Assembly (NCBI GenBank): GCA_023091665.1 | Contig: JALJCQ010000012.1 | Location: 1,116,001 to 1,180,000, forward strand | From: Pythium myriotylum | Lineage: Eukaryota; Oomycota; Peronosporomycetes; Pythiales; Pythiaceae | Length of the DNA stretch: 64,000 nucleotides | Direction of reading: 5' to 3' | In this document: positions 31,740-43,008 of the stretch, in pieces | Layout: the number at the start of each line of letters is the position of its first letter | Position numbering within the stretch: position 1 is the stretch's first letter | Made by a program: the position numbers and the translations under genes | Notes under the pieces: generated by a model | Told to the model about the DNA's origin: nothing | The model's input: the letters and a program-made list of their open reading frames with translations, nothing else | The model's database searches: none

Positions 31740-32895
31740 ATGAACGCCCACCGCAAGATGACGCCCAAGGGGCAGATGAGCAGCAGCGGCATGGGGCCGG
31801 CCATCGTGCACCTGCCGCCGCACCTCAAGGCGCTTTTCGAGCCGAATCCGCCGCTGGACGTGCTCTCGCAGCTCACCAAGCGCAAGATGCCGCCCTACGA
31901 AGGGCTCGCGGCGTTTGTCGACACGGTGCGAGCCACACGCGAGCAGCATGCTGACGTCCCGGAAAAGAGATATTGAATGGGTCTTGGTGTGTGCACAGTT
32001 TGAGGCTGAGCAGCCGCCCGAGCGCACGATCGAGGAGACGCCGAAGGAGCGACGCGAGCGCGTGGCGCGCGAGAAGCGAGAGCGCAACGACGCCAAGATG
32101 CAGGAGGAACTGGCCAAGTGTACGCCGCATATTGCACGGACCTCTGGTTTGTATGGTAGCGCTTAACGAGGTGCATGACGGTGCAGGGGACCCCAATGCG
32201 GCGGACGACCGCAAGACCGAGGACGCGTACAAGACGCTCTTCGTCGGACGCATCAGCTACGAGACCACCGAGAAGCAGCTGCGCCACGAGTTCGAGCAGT
32301 ACGGACCGATCCGCAAGATTCGACTCGTGGAGGATGAGGAGGGCAAGTCACGAGGCTACGCGTTTGTCGAGTACGAGAAGGAGAGCGATCTCAAGACTGC
32401 GTACAAACAGGCGGACGGAAAGAAGATCGACGGACGACGCGTCGTCGTCGATGTCGAGAGAGCGCGCACTGTGCGTGATTGGAAGCCCCGCAAGTTTGGT
32501 GGCGGAATTGGCGAAACTCGGAAGGGTGGTGCTGATGTCAACGTGAAGTATTCAGGAAGGTTAGTCCCAGTCCTACACGTTGTCGATAATCAGAATGCTG
32601 ATCCATTCATGCTTGCAGAGAACCAATCAGCCAGGTTAAGGTTGGTGGTGGTGGTCCCGATCGTGGCGCCGACGACCGTTACCGTCCCCGTAACGATCGA
32701 GAGAGGTCGCGTAGCCGTAGTCGCAGTCGCGGGAGAGGTGGTGGTCGCGATCGCCGCGATCGTCGTCGCTCACCGTCGCGTTCTCGTTCGCGTTCGCGTG
32801 GACGCGGTGATCGTGGTGGTGGCGGCCGAGATCGTGACCGTTATCGTGAGCGTCGAGACTCGCGTGACTACAGCCGCTCACGGCGAGACAGATAG
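31740..32895 (+). CDS. SNRNP70: U1 snRNP 70 kDa protein
   Basis: Four exons, 31740-31925, 31999-32119, 32187-32559 and 32619-32895, giving 318 aa. U1-70K binds stem-loop I of U1 snRNA and helps define 5' splice sites. Visible blocks are [15 protein letters not shown] (N-terminal arm), a charged helix ([17 protein letters not shown]) ending KWDPNA, an RRM with [16 protein letters not shown] (RNP2) and [13 protein letters not shown] (RNP1), then [20 protein letters not shown] and [16 protein letters not shown], the typical U1-70K extension. The C-terminus is an RS/RD/RG-rich tail with no other domain. It is compact compared with animal versions. Confidence 0.96.
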
Positions 32896-33053
32896 GAAAA
32901 CAGTTTCCGACCCAATGCGATGTGTGTGTCAAGACGCACATCGCTGTGGAATTGGTCACAAACAAATCAGACTTCTGTATGGGAATGTGGTTGGTTAAGT
33001 AAAAAAGGTAAGGGCGTATTCCCAGAGTCTGAAAATGGCCATTCTCGTCCAAA

Positions 33054-35531
33054 ATGGGTTCGAAGAATCCCGTCATGAAGCGTATCGGTGAAAAGTCGCT
33101 GCCAGCTCTGGCTTCTCGATCGAATGCCAATGAGCGTGGGATTCGCAGCGACTCGGTCACATGCCAGCTGCGCGCGCTCGTGAGGCAAAAGGCTCACAAG
33201 CGACGTCCGGTCAATCTGGAACCCATTGAACATGAAGAGACACGAAACAACTCGACAGCGAATGATCTTGTCAGCGTACAGAAGCAGATACAGGGTCCGG
33301 TCAGTCTTCAGTGGTTAGTCGACGATTTTGTGCAAGCAGCAGGAGTGGGGAATATCAAAAAAGTAGAACATTACATTCGTGGTGGAATCCCTATCGATAT
33401 GAAACACAGTGTGCTAGAAGAAACCGCGTTGCATGCTTCAGCTTCTTTGACGAGTGACTTGATCACGCGGCAGCTATTGCAAGCCGGAGCAAATGCTGAC
33501 GAACTGAACAAGGTGTGAATAGCCAACCTCCAAAATGATAATTCTGTCTGCACCTAACTATCGCTAGCCTAGAATGACGAGTCTGCGTTGCATTTAGCGG
33601 CGCGTTACCATCGCTCCCACGTAGCTGAAGAAGTGCTTCGTAACCGCGCCAGCATGGGGATGATCAACAAGGTACGCAGGTTTAAACTATCGAGTCGTTT
33701 GAAATGTGCTTTACACCGCACGCTTAGCAAGGAATGCTGGCAATGGATGTCGCTGGAGAGGTGGGAGACCACGGCATGAAGCAACTCCTTGAACGTGAGT
33801 CTTCTGCTGACGTGTAGATAGATAGGCTTTTACATTCACTAACGACAAGCTTGCTCGCAGCACCACCCAAACCCCCTTCAGACGTTCGGGTATCCAATGC
33901 GACAGCGACTAGTATCATTGTGGAGTGGTCATCGCACGGCTTGACGAGCTCAGTATACCAGTATCGAATATCTTGGACATTATCTGGTAGTCTAGGCGAA
34001 TCCTTCGAAACTTGTCGTATTCCGAGCTTCCGCATCAACAACTTGATGCCTGCATCGAAATACGAGATTCGCGTTCAGACCGGCAATCACGTAATAGGGT
34101 GGGGCATGAGCTCTGATCCTCTCCTTGTTGAGACGGATGGCGACATTCCCAACGCGATGGCCGCGCCAAGCGTTATGCGCGTGAGTGATCATTCCATCAC
34201 AATGCGCATACGACTTCCTCCGAGCAATGGTGCAGCTGTGCAGCGATTGTCGATACAGCTGCAGTGCACTGGGAGCATTGCGACAGTCGGAACAAGCTCT
34301 TTTCGCAAACTATTGAAATCCGCTGACCAAGACCAACGATGGGAAAGTGTGATTTGCGATGTAGCCGGAATGAGAAATAGTGACGAAAGCCCAGTCGAGA
34401 AAGTACACTCCGTTGAAGGTCTCCTACCGGGGCATGTCTACTACTTCCGCGTAAAGTCTCTCAATCGTTTCGGCTGGTCTCCGGACGGAGAGGTTAGCGA
34501 CGGTATTTGCACGAACGATACTCCAAAGATCGTAGGTCTTACGACTCGAAGTATCTCCCTTGTCTGGACTAAACCGTACTCCACCGAGCTGATTGACAAG
34601 TATCGAGTGGAGGCCAGAGCAAGCTATAGTACCCAATGGGTGGCTGTTGCCGACGATATATGCGATCAGCGGGTCGAAATCGACGACTTAGTCCCAGCTA
34701 CGGCATACAGCTTCCGAGTTGTTCAACACTACGCATCTCGTGGGTGGGAAGACAGTGAGAGCTGTGCCCCCACTCAGTTGTGCAGTACACAGCCAACAGT
34801 TCCTGAACCACCACTGCAACTCCGAATTGTCGATCGCACAGCGACTAGCATCTCGCTGACGTGGGATATGCCGCGATGTAACGGATATTCGGTAGAAGCT
34901 TACAAGGTTGATTACCGAATACTTGCATCCGATGGGACTGGGTGGACAACGGCAGACTCGGATGTTCCGGTCGGAGAGTCGACGTTCGTTTTGGGCGGAC
35001 TGGCTCGTGGGAAGCCGTACCAGGTCCGCGTCTGTGCGCGAAATGTGCTCGGAGATGGCCCGTTCGCAGAACTACTGGATCCGGTGTGGACGTTTGGTAA
35101 GGTTGCCCTCATTGTAGACATTGTGCACCATATCCTTACGAAGTGTGATTGCAGCGTTTCTGCCACCCCGTGCGCCAGTTTGCCTCGCTAGAACTTCGTT
35201 CTCCCTCACCATAACGTGGGAAGACGGTTCTTCAAGTGAAGAGCCATTTTCCCACGTTGAAGAGCCACGCCCTCGAGCTGATCGCCCTCAGCTTTTGTTT
35301 GAGGTTCAAATGTGCCAAGTGGACACGAACCGCGCGGAGGACCTGTCAGACGTCGACTGGGTCACCGTTGCCACCGGAACGTCGGACTGTCAGGCTCAGG
35401 TCTCTGGACTTCGACCTCTGGGCTATTACTGCTTCCGAGTGCGTGCCCACGCGTCAACGTTGCCTACAGACGAGCGAGACAGCGTGTTTAGTCCCATCAG
35501 CGCCGTCTTCCAGACTTTGCGCCGAATGTAG
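33054..35531 (+). CDS. Ankyrin-repeat and fibronectin type III protein
   Basis: Five exons, 33054-33512, 33573-33671, 33728-33794, 33861-35096 and 35155-35531, giving 745 aa. There is no signal peptide and no transmembrane helix, so it is probably cytosolic. Residues about 85-175 are ankyrin-like (VQAAGVGNIKKVEHYIRGGI, TALHASASL, QLLQAGANAD, SALHLAARYH). The rest is four or five FN3 modules, each beginning like PPKPPSDVRVSNATATSIIV and containing the YxxRVxxxNxxGW pattern (YEIRVQTGNHVIGWG, YYFRVKSLNRFGWS, YQVRVCARNVLGDG). Animal ANKFN1/WAKE proteins join ankyrin and FN3 parts in the same order, so an ANKFN1-like scaffold role is possible but unproven. The last module is separated from the others by an intron. 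Confidence 0.85.
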
Positions 35532-35675
35532 CCACTTGAACTCGGAACAAAAATCCGGATTTTATCCACTGTAACCTTTCTTCCATTTTCATCTGAAAGG
35601 GTACGACTTGGGGTACGCATGGGTTACGTTGCATTTTGCCTGGTGGCGGCAATTCCTTCCTCATCAGTCGAAGCG

Positions 35676-38600
35676 ATGGCGTCGGCGCGGTGCGTGCGGC
35701 CGCAGGAGCTCGTGGCGGCGGCGATCGACCACGTGGCGCTCGAGGGCCGCGACGGCGTGGCCGTGGCCGAGCTCATGGACGCCGTGGACCCGCAGCGCGA
35801 CGCGCGCATGCGGCGCCAGGTCTGGCTGCTGCTGCGCCGCCAGCACGCGCGCGGCGTGCTCCAGTTCTTCCACGTCGTGTCGTCGGCGCCGGCGAGCGGC
35901 TCGGCCGGCAAGAAGCGCAAGCGGCCCACTGGCGAGCACGGGAGTCCGACGCGGCGCGCGGTCCACGAGTGGCCGAACGGCGAGCGCAAGCCCGGCCTGG
36001 GAGACGAGGCCCGCGACAACAAGGACGTTTCGATGGCCGATGGAGAGCACACGCGCATGAGCGATGACAGACCCGCACCGACACACATAGCAACAGAGAA
36101 TGGCGGCCACGAAGCAGGCGCAGGCGCAGCAGGAGCAGGAGCAGAGGCAACAGCCGACACGCAACTTGCACAAGCAACGGCGATTCCGACAGCAGCATCG
36201 GCAGTGCGCCGTGAACCCGTGGTCGACGCTGAGGCCATTGCGTATGAAGATGCATGTCCACCAAGCTTGATTGCTCGACGGAAAAGACTGTTCGTCGTGG
36301 CGTGTGAAGAGCTTCGACTCCGAGCGCTGAATATTCCGCGGAAAGCGATTCTTGCCGAGTTCGGGGACGACCACCTGCGGATTTTAGAGGCAGTAGGGCG
36401 AACGCGCAGCTTGGGGATCACCATTCCTGCTCTGTGTGACGTGTTCGGCTCAGCCTCGTCGGTCAAGAAAGTCCATAACTCGCTCGACACACTCATCTCG
36501 TACAATCTCGTGGTCAAGCGCATGATGATCGTGGCTAAACCGACCATGCGACGTCTCAACATCGTGCATCTGCCGCGTTTCGCAGCCAGTTTTGTTCCAG
36601 ATATGTATGATGGTTCAGCAGAATTCGAGTCGGACGAACAGTGCAAGAAAATCCTGGTTTCGGCTGCTGAGACGTACCTCAAGGAGCTACCGACGAACTC
36701 TGCCGTGCTTTATGATCTCGGGCGAGACCTGGGTTTCCAGAAGCGACACCTCGAAGTCCTCAAATCCCACATCATACAGGAGAGCAAGCGTGAGGACAGC
36801 TTTCACCTCGAGCTGTTCCAAGCTGTGCTTCAGCCACCAAAGAAGGGGAATGCGATAGAGCCAAAAATTTTAAATTGCGTTCGATATCGCGCACCCTCGA
36901 AAGATAAAGCGAAGTCCGGTCAAAGCCAAGGGATGACGCTTGAAATGGGTCTCCTTCATCAAATCTACGGGGTGATCGAAGAGAATGGCGACAGTGGCAC
37001 GACAATAATCGATTTACGAAATCGTATGGTACTCCCCGGGAACAAACTCCCATACAAACTTGTTAGCATCCTTGCCGGTACATATGGACTGCGAGCAGAG
37101 GCAATTATCCTTGGCAAGAACAAGGCGTTCAAGTTGTACCCTATGCTCTCAGACATGAGGAAAGCCTCATCTGACCAGCCACGTATGGAAGATGACGATG
37201 CTGATGAAGAAGGTGAGATCACCGTTATCCAGTCGGAACCAAACGGATGGACATCATCCAAACTCGATGAAACTCGATACAAACGAATTGTGACATACCC
37301 GGAGCAACGGGAAGAGTTGTTCTCTGTGCGAGCAAATTTGGCGCTAAAGGTGGCGCTTGGAGGTGGAATTGAAGTCGAGGGTACACGTAAACGACGTCGA
37401 GATCACATCATGGAACGATTGGAGACAGAGAAGATTATCAGCATATCCTCTCTGCGTGCGAGTATGTTCCTTATGGAGAAGAAGCATGCGTCCAATGACA
37501 CCAGTGCAAACGATGGTACAACATCGAATGCGCACATCGGTATGGTCGACACGCGCTCGGTGAGTCGAATTGCTGCCGAGCTGGAAGAAGAGGGGTTCCT
37601 GCGTCTTTTTCAACTGCCTCTTCCGCCGAGGAACGTATCGACGAAGTTTCGAACACTTCGATGCGTTGTGTGGCCGGGTTTCGAGAATGACAAGGAATTT
37701 ATTGAAGATTATCTCAAAAACTACGGACGTGACGAACGGTTGCGACGTATACACCAAAACGTGGACAAGAACGAAGTTGTTCGGTTGCGAGCAATTGATA
37801 GTGACAACGAAGATGTACCGGGTTTTTCGCTGTTTCGTCGAAATCGGAAGCGCCCTCGTGTTGACGATGCACGCCTTTCTCCGGTTGCGACACCTCCCCG
37901 ATCGATAACTCAGGTTTCGACGGAGCCGACTGAGATCAGCTACCGTGTCCGCCGTTTTGTTGGTCAACAAAAGACGAAAATTCATTCACAGCAGTACCGT
38001 CGTCTCGGGTTCGCGTACGGTGTCATGTTTCGATGTAAGCAGTTTCACCAATTCTTGTGGAGCTTTCTTCACGAACATCCAGAGCTTCACCTCCGTGATG
38101 AAGAGATCGATGTTTCTCTGGACGATGCAGATGATTTCTCTACCGTGCGCCATCAGAGTTTTAATGGTTGCTTAGACGGGGAGAAGCGAGCGAAAACCAT
38201 ATCACGTGGAATTGTCTTTTCACGCGAGACTGTTCTTCACCGAATGCCAGTTTATTTGTACATTCAATCATTCTCAGGTGGGTCAGTATTGACTGCAAGC
38301 GAGTTTGCTTTGGTAGATTACGCAGTGAAGAATCGTTTGGGTTTCGATTCGTTGCCACCATCAGTATGTGCGAAGGTGTGGGCGCACGAGTCGGGACGTA
38401 CCTCCAAAGTGCTTGGAACCCTAACCGACTTGAAACTCATCGTACCGCACAAAATCGGTATGAAAAATTTGATCAAGATCCTCCGTTCAGGCTACACGGA
38501 CGATCGAGACAATATTCTCGCCCAGGCTCTCAAAGACAACGCACTTGGCGGCTTGTTTCGCTTGCGCAGTTCGATTCGAGTTCTCCTAGATGACCGTCAT

Positions 38601-41006
38601 TCAACAGTTCCGGACAGTGACATTGGGAAGGGTGACAACGACAGTATCAATTCTTTGTCAGCGATCAAACTTGTCGGAACCACTGAGAGGAAGTTCTCTT
38701 TTGGGAGAATTCTCCCGCTGAAGCACACGCTTCTAGTACACGAAGACGTCGATAGATACTGGGAAACTCTGGAGGGTTTGTGCGTGGAGCGAATGGTCAT
38801 GGAAGTGCGAAACCCGAAACCGAACGAACCAGTTGTGTGCGAGGTTCCATTGCCCGTAAAAACCAGGGCCCGAAGAATGTTTCGTGTTCTCGGTTGGATT
38901 TCGCGGTCTCAAAAGCCGACGCCTAAGATTGAGGGTGATACAAAAGCGGTTAAGAGTACTGGTATCGTTTCGCGAGCAATACGAGCTTCCAGACGGCGCG
39001 GTCCTGCCGTCAAGAAGAAGCTGAAGTCGAAGAAGAAACATGCCACACAAATTAACGGAACGCATACTGGTACTAGCGAGAATCACAGCGCACGTCGAAG
39101 ATCGAGTTCAATCGTCACCAATCTCAGTGAGTTTGGAGAGGAGGAGGATTCCGAGCTGTTCCTGTGGAGTGATGAAGATGAGCGTCAGCTCGTTGATTAT
39201 TTTATAGAGAATTGTCGAAGCCGATGGCAAATCCCGATTCCGCAAGGACTGCAACGTGATTCCGAGACAGTTGCATACCGTGTTCCTTGGTTGTCGCGTT
39301 CTGGATTCGGTTTAGTTTCAATCGCCCGCAAGTTATGCAAGCGCAAGATTGATGTGAAAAAGAGGCTCAAGGAGAAACTCGCTGAGCCAGATGCAAAACT
39401 ACTACTTGAAGCAGCTAAGCGTGAAATGACGCTTGCGCTGAATCCATCAGGCAGGTTTGATGAGGAAGCTGCGATTTTCGAGTCTTCACGTCTTACTGCT
39501 CTGTTTCGACGTGCTGTTATGATGATTGTTTCCCCACAAGAGGAGTATCACCCTATCGTCGCTGAAGAGCTGATTTCATTCTGGAATGCAGAAGAAATCC
39601 GACTCGTATGGAGATACCTGTGGCTAAAGAACTGGATTGTGCGAGCAACGGAGCGTGAACGAATCCGTGGATATTCAACCAGTCAAAAACTGCAAGACTT
39701 CCTTAAATTCACGACCTTGTCGTATCCACTCGTCCTTTTCCAGCAAGCAGCAGAACAAGAAGCAATGGTGTCATCAACAATCGAGGAGGTGGTTGGAACA
39801 AATGACTTGATGATCACTCGCTCGAATAGCCAGTCGGACTTGAGCTTTGAGGCCGAGTTTCCGGCCAATGCCACTCCGGGGCAATGCGCACTAGAACTTG
39901 GGTGCCAAGTGATGGGTTTGTGCAGCCTTGTTGCTATCCATAGTCCAATTACAGAAGAGAATGATGGAGACACAAATGCGTCCCCAAACAAAGATGACCA
40001 AGAGAGAACGGCAGCAATGTTGCGAAAACGAACACTGAGATTTCTGAACTACAAGAGCCAGAAGGAGGGTACCGGTTTTGCCGCTCACCTGTCCAAGCGT
40101 CTGAGTTTCAAGAATCCCTCGATTTTGACGGAAAATTGGCACGTGGAAACAAGAATGAGCGGAGTTTCACTTGATTTTCCGTGCGAGCGGAGAAAGTTCG
40201 AGGCATTTTCAACAAGTCATCACGAAGAAGAACATTATCGGCCGGCGAAGAAAGCGAAGTTTACCCATCGTAAGCTGAGTGCTGTCGTGGAACAGATCGT
40301 GCGGGAATCCGGAGAAGAAGGAGTGACAATTGAAGACGTCGTCACCCGAATGTGCCGCAATGGTGACGCGGTGGACATCAGTCTGGTAAAATTCTGTGCA
40401 GAAAACCTCGTGGAAAAGGGTGTGCTGATTTGCGTAAACGCATACTTCGCGCAACGCTATATCACAAAAGACTTCGGCGACTTCTGGCTCCTGCGCCCTT
40501 ATTCGATTATACCCGATGATACCAAGTCAATTGGAAGAGTTGTTTTTGAAGGAGAGAAGGACTTGCTTTCGTTCCCATGGCTTAAAATGGATGGGAGTAC
40601 AAACCTTCGCTTCCTCTACTCGATTCAGCGGAAGATTTTGTCTTTCGTTTTGATCTCTCCCGGTGTGACGGAGGAAACCGTGTGTCGACGCTTGGACAAA
40701 CTGCTCACGCTCCAAGACACACGCGAAGCGCTCGCACTGCTAGTCGAAGACGGTCTGTTGTACACCCGCGCGACACGTTCTGCGACCACTCCGCTTCGAT
40801 CTACATCAACTAAACGGTTATTTGGTAAGAAGCAGAGGCTACTCACCCCGTCAATCGAGCTCCTCACTGTACCAAGCAATCGTGTGCTGAACGTTGATCG
40901 GGTGAAGTACACCATACACTACTTTCCTCATGTTGAATGCATCCAACGATTCGGCAGTATTGTGCAGGACTACCAAAATGAGGTGGCAGATCTCCCGCGT
41001 GGATAG
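35676..41006 (+). CDS. TFIIIC B-block-binding subunit (GTF3C1-like)
   Basis: One uninterrupted exon of 1,776 aa from the ATG at 35676 (MASARCVRPQELVAAAID); an in-frame upstream start at 35619 would add 19 residues. TFIIIC binds the internal A and B boxes of tRNA genes, and its largest subunit reads the B box through winged helices. The N-terminal winged helix (IDHVALEGRDGVAVAELMDA) matches the VALEGLDG opening of GTF3C1. The B-block domain is at about residues 225-285 (ILEAVGRTRSLGITIPALCD and KVHNSLDTLISYNLVVKRMM). More winged-helix-like segments follow, including an HxxxxRMxxLxxxG-type block near 600-660 and one near 1535-1600 (VTIEDVVTRMCRNGDAVDI). Between them are basic, disordered, serine-rich linkers. 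It is the longest single-exon gene in the window. Confidence 0.85.
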   Translation: MASARCVRPQELVAAAIDHVALEGRDGVAVAELMDAVDPQRDARMRRQVWLLLRRQHARGVLQFFHVVSSAPASGSAGKKRKRPTGEHGSPTRRAVHEWPNGERKPGLGDEARDNKDVSMADGEHTRMSDDRPAPTHIATENGGHEAGAGAAGAGAEATADTQLAQATAIPTAASAVRREPVVDAEAIAYEDACPPSLIARRKRLFVVACEELRLRALNIPRKAILAEFGDDHLRILEAVGRTRSLGITIPALCDVFGSASSVKKVHNSLDTLISYNLVVKRMMIVAKPTMRRLNIVHLPRFAASFVPDMYDGSAEFESDEQCKKILVSAAETYLKELPTNSAVLYDLGRDLGFQKRHLEVLKSHIIQESKREDSFHLELFQAVLQPPKKGNAIEPKILNCVRYRAPSKDKAKSGQSQGMTLEMGLLHQIYGVIEENGDSGTTIIDLRNRMVLPGNKLPYKLVSILAGTYGLRAEAIILGKNKAFKLYPMLSDMRKASSDQPRMEDDDADEEGEITVIQSEPNGWTSSKLDETRYKRIVTYPEQREELFSVRANLALKVALGGGIEVEGTRKRRRDHIMERLETEKIISISSLRASMFLMEKKHASNDTSANDGTTSNAHIGMVDTRSVSRIAAELEEEGFLRLFQLPLPPRNVSTKFRTLRCVVWPGFENDKEFIEDYLKNYGRDERLRRIHQNVDKNEVVRLRAIDSDNEDVPGFSLFRRNRKRPRVDDARLSPVATPPRSITQVSTEPTEISYRVRRFVGQQKTKIHSQQYRRLGFAYGVMFRCKQFHQFLWSFLHEHPELHLRDEEIDVSLDDADDFSTVRHQSFNGCLDGEKRAKTISRGIVFSRETVLHRMPVYLYIQSFSGGSVLTASEFALVDYAVKNRLGFDSLPPSVCAKVWAHESGRTSKVLGTLTDLKLIVPHKIGMKNLIKILRSGYTDDRDNILAQALKDNALGGLFRLRSSIRVLLDDRHSTVPDSDIGKGDNDSINSLSAIKLVGTTERKFSFGRILPLKHTLLVHEDVDRYWETLEGLCVERMVMEVRNPKPNEPVVCEVPLPVKTRARRMFRVLGWISRSQKPTPKIEGDTKAVKSTGIVSRAIRASRRRGPAVKKKLKSKKKHATQINGTHTGTSENHSARRRSSSIVTNLSEFGEEEDSELFLWSDEDERQLVDYFIENCRSRWQIPIPQGLQRDSETVAYRVPWLSRSGFGLVSIARKLCKRKIDVKKRLKEKLAEPDAKLLLEAAKREMTLALNPSGRFDEEAAIFESSRLTALFRRAVMMIVSPQEEYHPIVAEELISFWNAEEIRLVWRYLWLKNWIVRATERERIRGYSTSQKLQDFLKFTTLSYPLVLFQQAAEQEAMVSSTIEEVVGTNDLMITRSNSQSDLSFEAEFPANATPGQCALELGCQVMGLCSLVAIHSPITEENDGDTNASPNKDDQERTAAMLRKRTLRFLNYKSQKEGTGFAAHLSKRLSFKNPSILTENWHVETRMSGVSLDFPCERRKFEAFSTSHHEEEHYRPAKKAKFTHRKLSAVVEQIVRESGEEGVTIEDVVTRMCRNGDAVDISLVKFCAENLVEKGVLICVNAYFAQRYITKDFGDFWLLRPYSIIPDDTKSIGRVVFEGEKDLLSFPWLKMDGSTNLRFLYSIQRKILSFVLISPGVTEETVCRRLDKLLTLQDTREALALLVEDGLLYTRATRSATTPLRSTSTKRLFGKKQRLLTPSIELLTVPSNRVLNVDRVKYTIHYFPHVECIQRFGSIVQDYQNEVADLPRG

Positions 41007-41115
41007 TCATGTGGCTTGGTGAATATCAATATGGGCATCGAGTCACAACCACAGACTCTTGCAACTAAAAACATTATCATACCTCTTCTTATCGTATATC
41101 TACTGTACGAAACTA

Positions 41116-42510
41116 CTAAATAGACACTTCTCGCCAGTGCGCGTCGAAGTGTGAGCACACAGCTTGCACGACATGGTCGGGTCGGTTCTGGTCGTGATCG
41201 CCCTCGAATGCGAGCCAGTTCTTTTCGCCCCCATACACGTCGTAGATCGCACGAGTGTGCTCAGGGCGAATGAAGTCGACTTTGGACACGCTCATGAACT
41301 GGCACGGCAGAGATAGAGCATGAACGGAACCGAGCACAGCAATGTCTTTAAATTGATAGCCGGCGGACTTCCGCACCGAGCGACTGATGATCTTGGAAGC
41401 CGCCGATAGCATTGTCTGGGGGAATGAGACGTTGCGCTTCTCGGCACTCTTGGTAACTTCCATGAGCATATCAGAGATTACCGTCTCCATGTCTCCGTAG
41501 GTACTATCGAGAGCCAGCGCATACACAAACGGGGGGCTTCCCTGATCGGTGACAGGTACGGCTGCAGATGGGGCGTCGCGACGCACATAACCTCGGATCT
41601 CGACGGTATCCTTGCAGTCGGCGAGTAGCTGCCGACAGGACTCGACATCAAGGCCTTTGACCATGCGCCCACCGATGGAGAGAACCACAAAGTCGCCGTT
41701 CGTGACGCTCAGCTGTGTCATGCGGAACCGGAATAGCCGCCCGGGGCGGACACACAAGATGTCGCCCGTTTGTTTGCACTCGCCAAGCTGCAGCTTGAGT
41801 GCTTCCCGCTGGGGCAGCCGAAGCTGTTTATACTCGTAGTCCAGCATATCACAAAGGTAAAGTAACGCAGCAGCACCACCGACACACCTTCCCCAGATAC
41901 CGATACGAGAGGCTTTGTTCGTCGCAAAAAGGTACTCGACGGCCGTGCGAACGTCATCCTTCTCGAAGTGACCAAAGGACATGCGGTCGCCCTCAGACAG
42001 CCCCGACCCCGAAAGGTCCATTGTGAACAGTGAAAAGCCCATGGCGAGTACACGGTCACGTAGGTACATGCACTCTTTCCTGGACGATGACATGCCGTGG
42101 AGGTAGATGATGCAGGGTGGTAGTGCGGCAGAGAACGACGGTCGAGCTTGCTGCGGTCGCCAAAGCGAGCACTCCAGCAACTCCTCTCGCGAGTTCATGA
42201 GCTGCAGATCCTCGCGGTAGATTTGAAGCTGCACGTTGCCTTCGCTTGTCGCTTCCGACTGCACTGTAAACTCGACCTCACCGAGATCCGTGAGCGCGTA
42301 CGTGGCGCGAACGGGACACGTGAGCGACTGGATGGCTTCGTGGTAGGAGCTCGTGAAGAGCTGCCAGATCGCCGACAGGTTGTGCGCCTGGTAGTCGCGT
42401 TTGCGCATCTGCAGAGCGCACGCGTGAGTCTCTTGAGTGCCTTCGTCCTCCCCCCCTTCTCAGCAGCGACGCACCTCTTCCTCGAGCTCGCCGTCCTGGA
42501 AAATCTCCAT
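41116..42510 (-). CDS. Alpha/beta-hydrolase with an inserted PDZ-like domain and a cysteine nucleophile elbow
   Basis: Two exons, 42475-42510 (MEIFQDGELEEE) and 41116-42408, 442 aa. The hydrolase core shows CIIYLHGMSSSRKE (oxyanion-hole HG), GFSLFTMDLSGSGLSEG, and the elbow IGIWGRCVGGAAALLY, where the usual serine is cysteine. ALALDSTYGDMETVISDML and FEGDHDQNRPDHVV supply a candidate acid and the C-terminal histidine. Between the elbow helix and the next core strand, about 90 residues look like a PDZ fold (GDFVVLSIGGRMVKGLDVES and a closing strand DTVEIRGYV). No signal peptide or membrane helix is visible. Substrate unknown. Related serine hydrolases are widespread in oomycetes and plants; a Cys elbow is known from dienelactone hydrolases. 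Confidence 0.82.
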
Positions 42511-42849
42511 GGTCTTCGCTGGTGGCTCGTTGTCTGTCGAGAGTGAATCGAGAGGTGGCGAGAGCAGAGAAACGGCCGTGTGGGGAGCCACGCGGACGAG
42601 AGCGATCGGCAGGAAGGCGATGCAGCAAGGCGTTTGTCTCCCTCTTCCTCGGGCGAACTCACGCTTTGCCCTCGTCACCAGATGGATTCAGAGAGATGCT
42701 GATTTGTGCCACCGAGGAGGCACTAAATGGACCATAGTGAAACCAAGTCAAACTGAAATATTGCCAGAGCGAGAAGGGGGATTCTGGGTCAGGAATCAGA
42801 CTTGGCCCTTCTCAGACGCGATTGGCTCTTGAAGATCCACCGAGCAGAT

Positions 42850-42875
42850 CGCTCGCTCTCTCTCTCTCTCTCTCG
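42850..42875 (+). repeat. (TC)n microsatellite
   Basis: A run of about a dozen TC dinucleotides just before CGACTT. Confidence 0.85.
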
Positions 42876-42954
42876 ACTTACTTCTTCGGAACTGCTCGAC
42901 GCGTCGTCTCTGGCAGAAGCAAGGGGCATTTAAGTTGATTCTTTCGAAGCTACA

Positions 42955-43008
42955 GAGGTGGGAAGGGGAGAGGAGAGGAGGAGGAGAACGAAGGGGGGGG
43001 GGGGGGGG
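42955..43008 (+). repeat. Purine tract ending in a run of 16 G
   Basis: About 50 bases almost purely A and G on the plus strand (GGGAAGGGGAGAGGAGAGG and on), ending in 16 consecutive G at 42993-43008. Such a strand can form a G-quadruplex or triplex. The exact G count may be a sequencing artefact. Confidence 0.8.

Noticed and set aside
33055..33075. Possible tRNA B box (GGGTTCGAAGAATCCC)
   Set aside because: It lies inside the first codons of the ankyrin-FN3 gene, has no A box at a proper distance and forms no cloverleaf.
37344..37985. 213-codon minus-strand frame opposite the TFIIIC subunit
   Set aside because: Antisense shadow of a long single exon. No domain or start context supports it.
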